Shown: positions 31,828 through 33,710 of the stretch, piece after piece
Layout of the letters: the number at the start of each line of letters is the position of its first letter
Position numbering within the stretch: the stretch's first letter is position 1
Assembly: GCF_900091855.1 (NCBI RefSeq)
Contig: NZ_FMCH01000004.1
Coordinates: forward strand, 1-33,710
DNA length: 33,710 bases
DNA from: Streptomyces sp. DvalAA-14
GTDB taxonomy: Bacteria; Actinomycetota; Actinomycetes; Streptomycetales; Streptomycetaceae
Direction: 5' to 3'
Position numbers and translations under genes: made by a program
Notes under the pieces: generated by a model
Databases searched by the model: none
Seen by the model: the letters and a program-made list of their open reading frames with translations, nothing else
Told to the model about the DNA's origin: nothing

Positions 31828-33510
31828 ATGCGTGTGACCGGACTTGGGCATGCGGGACTGTTCATCGAGACCTCGGCGGGATCGGTGCTGTGCGACCCCT
31901 GGGTCAATCCGGCGTTCTTCGGCTCGTGGTTCCCCTTCCCCGACAACACGGATCTGGACTGGGCCCACTACGGACGGGCGGCGGACTACCTCTACGTGTC
32001 CCACCTGCACCGCGACCACTTCGACGCCGAGAATCTGCGCCGCAACGTGCGCAAGGACGTCACCGTACTGCTGCCGGCCTTCGCCACCGACGAGTTGGAA
32101 CGGGAGCTGCGCGGCCTGGGGTTCACCCGCTTCCTGCGCACGCAGAGCGGCGTCCCGGTCGAGCGGGACGGCCTGCGGATGATGATCACCGCCCTGACCG
32201 GGCCCGGCGACGGCCCGATCGGCGACTCGGCGCTGTCGCTGGACGACGGCGAGACCGTCCTGCTCAACCAGAACGACGCGCACCCGCTGTCCGTCCCGGC
32301 CATCCGCGAGTTCGGCGAGGTCGACGCCTACTTCGCGCAGTTCTCCGGGGCGATCTGGTATCCGATGGTCTACCGGCTGCCGCACTCCGCGAAACGGGAG
32401 TTCGCCGCCCGCAAGCGCCAGGGCCAGTTCGACCGCGCCCTGACGTACATCGACGCGGTGCAGGCGGCGCACGTGTTCCCCAACGCGGGCCCGCCGTGCT
32501 TCCTCGACGAGGATCTCTTCGAGTTCAACGGCACTGGCCGCGACGGGGAGAGCATCTTCGTCGACCAGCGTGAGTTCCTGGCGCAGTTGGCCGAGGCGCG
32601 GCCGGACGTGTCGGCGCACCTGCTGCTGCCGGGCACGGTGGTGGAGGCCAAGGGCGGGGCCTGCGCGTCCAGTCACCGGTACTCCGACAAGGAGATCGAC
32701 CACGTCTTCGGCAACAAGACCGCCTATCTGCGGGAATTCGCCCGCCGGCAGCAGCCCGTCCTCGCCGCCGAGCGCGCCTCCCGGGCGCCCGCGCTGCCGC
32801 CCGAGCGCCTGCTGGCCGAACTGAAGCAGTGGTGGGAGCCGCTGATGGCGCGGGCGGAGCGGATCTGCGCGGGGGTCGGCGGCCCGGTGCGGCTGGATGT
32901 GGGCGACGTCCCGATCGTGATCGACTTCCCGGCCCGCGAGGTCCGGCTCTGGGACGGGGAGCGCTGCCGCTACACGCTGTCGACCGGCGGCGATCTGGTG
33001 GCCACCAACATCGCCGGGCGCGAGGTCGACTGGTCCAACAGCCTGCTGTTGTCGATGCGGTTCACCGCCAGCCGGGTCGGGCCGTACAACGAGTTCCTGT
33101 ATGTGTTCTTCAAGTGCCTGTCCATGGAGCGGGTGGAGTACGTGGAGAACTACTACGACTCGCGCGAGGACGGCGGCGAGGACATCGAACTCGACGGCTG
33201 GCGCGTCCAGCGCCGCTGTCCCCATCTGGGCGCCGATCTCAGCCGGTTCGGACAGATCGAGGACGGCGTGCTCACCTGCACGCTGCACGGCTGGCGCTAC
33301 GACCTGTCCGAGGGCCGCTGCCTGACCGCCGACGGCCACGAGATCCGCGCCACTCCCGCCACCGCGGGCACGGACCAGGACACGGACCGGGGCACGGATC
33401 ACGACGCGGATCAGGACGCCTGCCAGGACGCGGACCAGGACCGGGTGTGGGCCGCCGTCGCGGAGGCGAGCAAGAAGGCCGAGCCGGCCTCGCTGACCCG
33501 TACGGACTGA
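31828..33510 (+). CDS. Metallo-beta-lactamase/Rieske protein, NamH-like (UDP-MurNAc hydroxylase)
   Basis: A 560-aa protein. The N-terminal metallo-beta-lactamase-like domain starts MRVTGLGHAGLFIETSAGS and has the metal motif HLHRDH (59-64). The C-terminal Rieske domain binds [2Fe-2S] by Cys464-x-His466 (RRCPHLGADL) and Cys484-xx-His487 (CTLHGWRYD). The order and the CDPWVNP, FPFPDN and SGAIWYPMVY blocks match mycobacterial NamH. NamH hydroxylates UDP-N-acetylmuramate to the N-glycolyl form, which hardens peptidoglycan against lysozyme. The match is from memory and activity here is inferred. The last 60 residues are an Asp/Gln/Thr repeat (TDQDTDRGTDHDADQ) that NamH would not need. It is separated from the RiPP genes by 161 bases and may not belong to them. 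Confidence 0.83.
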   Translation: MRVTGLGHAGLFIETSAGSVLCDPWVNPAFFGSWFPFPDNTDLDWAHYGRAADYLYVSHLHRDHFDAENLRRNVRKDVTVLLPAFATDELERELRGLGFTRFLRTQSGVPVERDGLRMMITALTGPGDGPIGDSALSLDDGETVLLNQNDAHPLSVPAIREFGEVDAYFAQFSGAIWYPMVYRLPHSAKREFAARKRQGQFDRALTYIDAVQAAHVFPNAGPPCFLDEDLFEFNGTGRDGESIFVDQREFLAQLAEARPDVSAHLLLPGTVVEAKGGACASSHRYSDKEIDHVFGNKTAYLREFARRQQPVLAAERASRAPALPPERLLAELKQWWEPLMARAERICAGVGGPVRLDVGDVPIVIDFPAREVRLWDGERCRYTLSTGGDLVATNIAGREVDWSNSLLLSMRFTASRVGPYNEFLYVFFKCLSMERVEYVENYYDSREDGGEDIELDGWRVQRRCPHLGADLSRFGQIEDGVLTCTLHGWRYDLSEGRCLTADGHEIRATPATAGTDQDTDRGTDHDADQDACQDADQDRVWAAVAEASKKAEPASLTRTD

Positions 33511-33517
33511 GCGGAGG

Positions 33518-33535
33518 CGGGCGGAAGGACGCCCG
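33518..33535 (+). terminator. Short hairpin after the NamH-like gene
   Basis: CGGGCG (33518-33523) and CGCCCG (33530-33535) pair around GAAGGA, eight bases after the stop codon. There is no U-tract. The remaining bases to 33710 hold no gene that I can support. Confidence 0.4.
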
Positions 33536-33710
33536 GCCACGGAACGTCGCAGGTCGGTCACGGTGTGCGCCGGCGTACGCGGCCGGCCAGCTCCGGTTGA
33601 CGGCCTTCCGGGGCTGCCGGACATTTGACGGGAGTGACCCGCCCGCTCGCGCCGGCCCCGCGTCCCGGTCGGCCGCCGCGGTGGGACGGACCCGGCGACC
33701 CCTCAGGAAT

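Overview
This is a high-GC actinomycete window, most likely from Streptomycetaceae (Streptomyces, Kitasatospora or a close relative). The evidence is strong G/C third positions, tightly overlapping GTGA/ATGA gene junctions, purine-rich Shine-Dalgarno sites, and families typical of the group (PadR-ABC pairs, an SCO7613-type membrane protein, a group 1h hydrogenase locus). I see no tRNA, rRNA, insertion sequence, integrase or CRISPR array.

Region 1 (1-5416): the tail of a polytopic membrane protein, then a PadR repressor divergent from a MacB/FtsX-type ABC exporter. Two 11-bp near-palindromes exactly 21 bp apart lie between repressor and exporter. A 12-bp stem hairpin separates the exporter from the next, convergent operon.

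Region 2 (5417-20355): a nearly complete [NiFe]-hydrogenase locus of the group 1h (high-affinity, atmospheric H2) type. A leftward operon of 14 genes runs hhyS, hhyL, a NifU/Rieske-like protein, DUF5947-, DUF6084- and uncharacterised accessory proteins, a 39-aa membrane peptide, a 71-aa disordered protein, the large-subunit endopeptidase, a HypC-HypF fusion, hypC, hypD, hypE and a DUF6390-type gene. Divergent hypA and hypB supply nickel insertion. The small subunit has CxxD in place of the first CxxC, and the large subunit keeps both Ni-binding motifs and a cleavable tail. HypC/D/E/F build the Fe(CN)2CO centre, HypA/B add Ni, and the endopeptidase finishes HhyL. A HrdB-like promoter is visible in front of hhyS.

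Region 3 (20356-24858): cell-envelope genes. A membrane-anchored polysaccharide-deacetylase-like protein is divergent from a class A PBP-like protein whose glycosyltransferase motifs look intact but whose three transpeptidase motifs are all degenerate. A 531-bp non-coding stretch follows.

Region 4 (24859-31666): a compact candidate RiPP cluster, the most interesting part of the window. A 37-residue precursor peptide gene, absent from normal ORF calls, ends in an alternating Ile/Val-Ser core. It is followed by a strong hairpin, an M50 membrane protease with an N-terminal PqqD/RRE-like domain, a TPR protein with an apparently P-loop-less STAND-like domain, a B12-binding radical SAM C-methyltransferase-type enzyme, and a small DUF5825-like protein. 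The predicted product is a C-methylated short peptide; no close relative is known to me.

Region 5 (31667-33710): a metallo-beta-lactamase/Rieske protein resembling mycobacterial NamH (UDP-N-acetylmuramate hydroxylase), then a short hairpin and about 175 bases with no gene.
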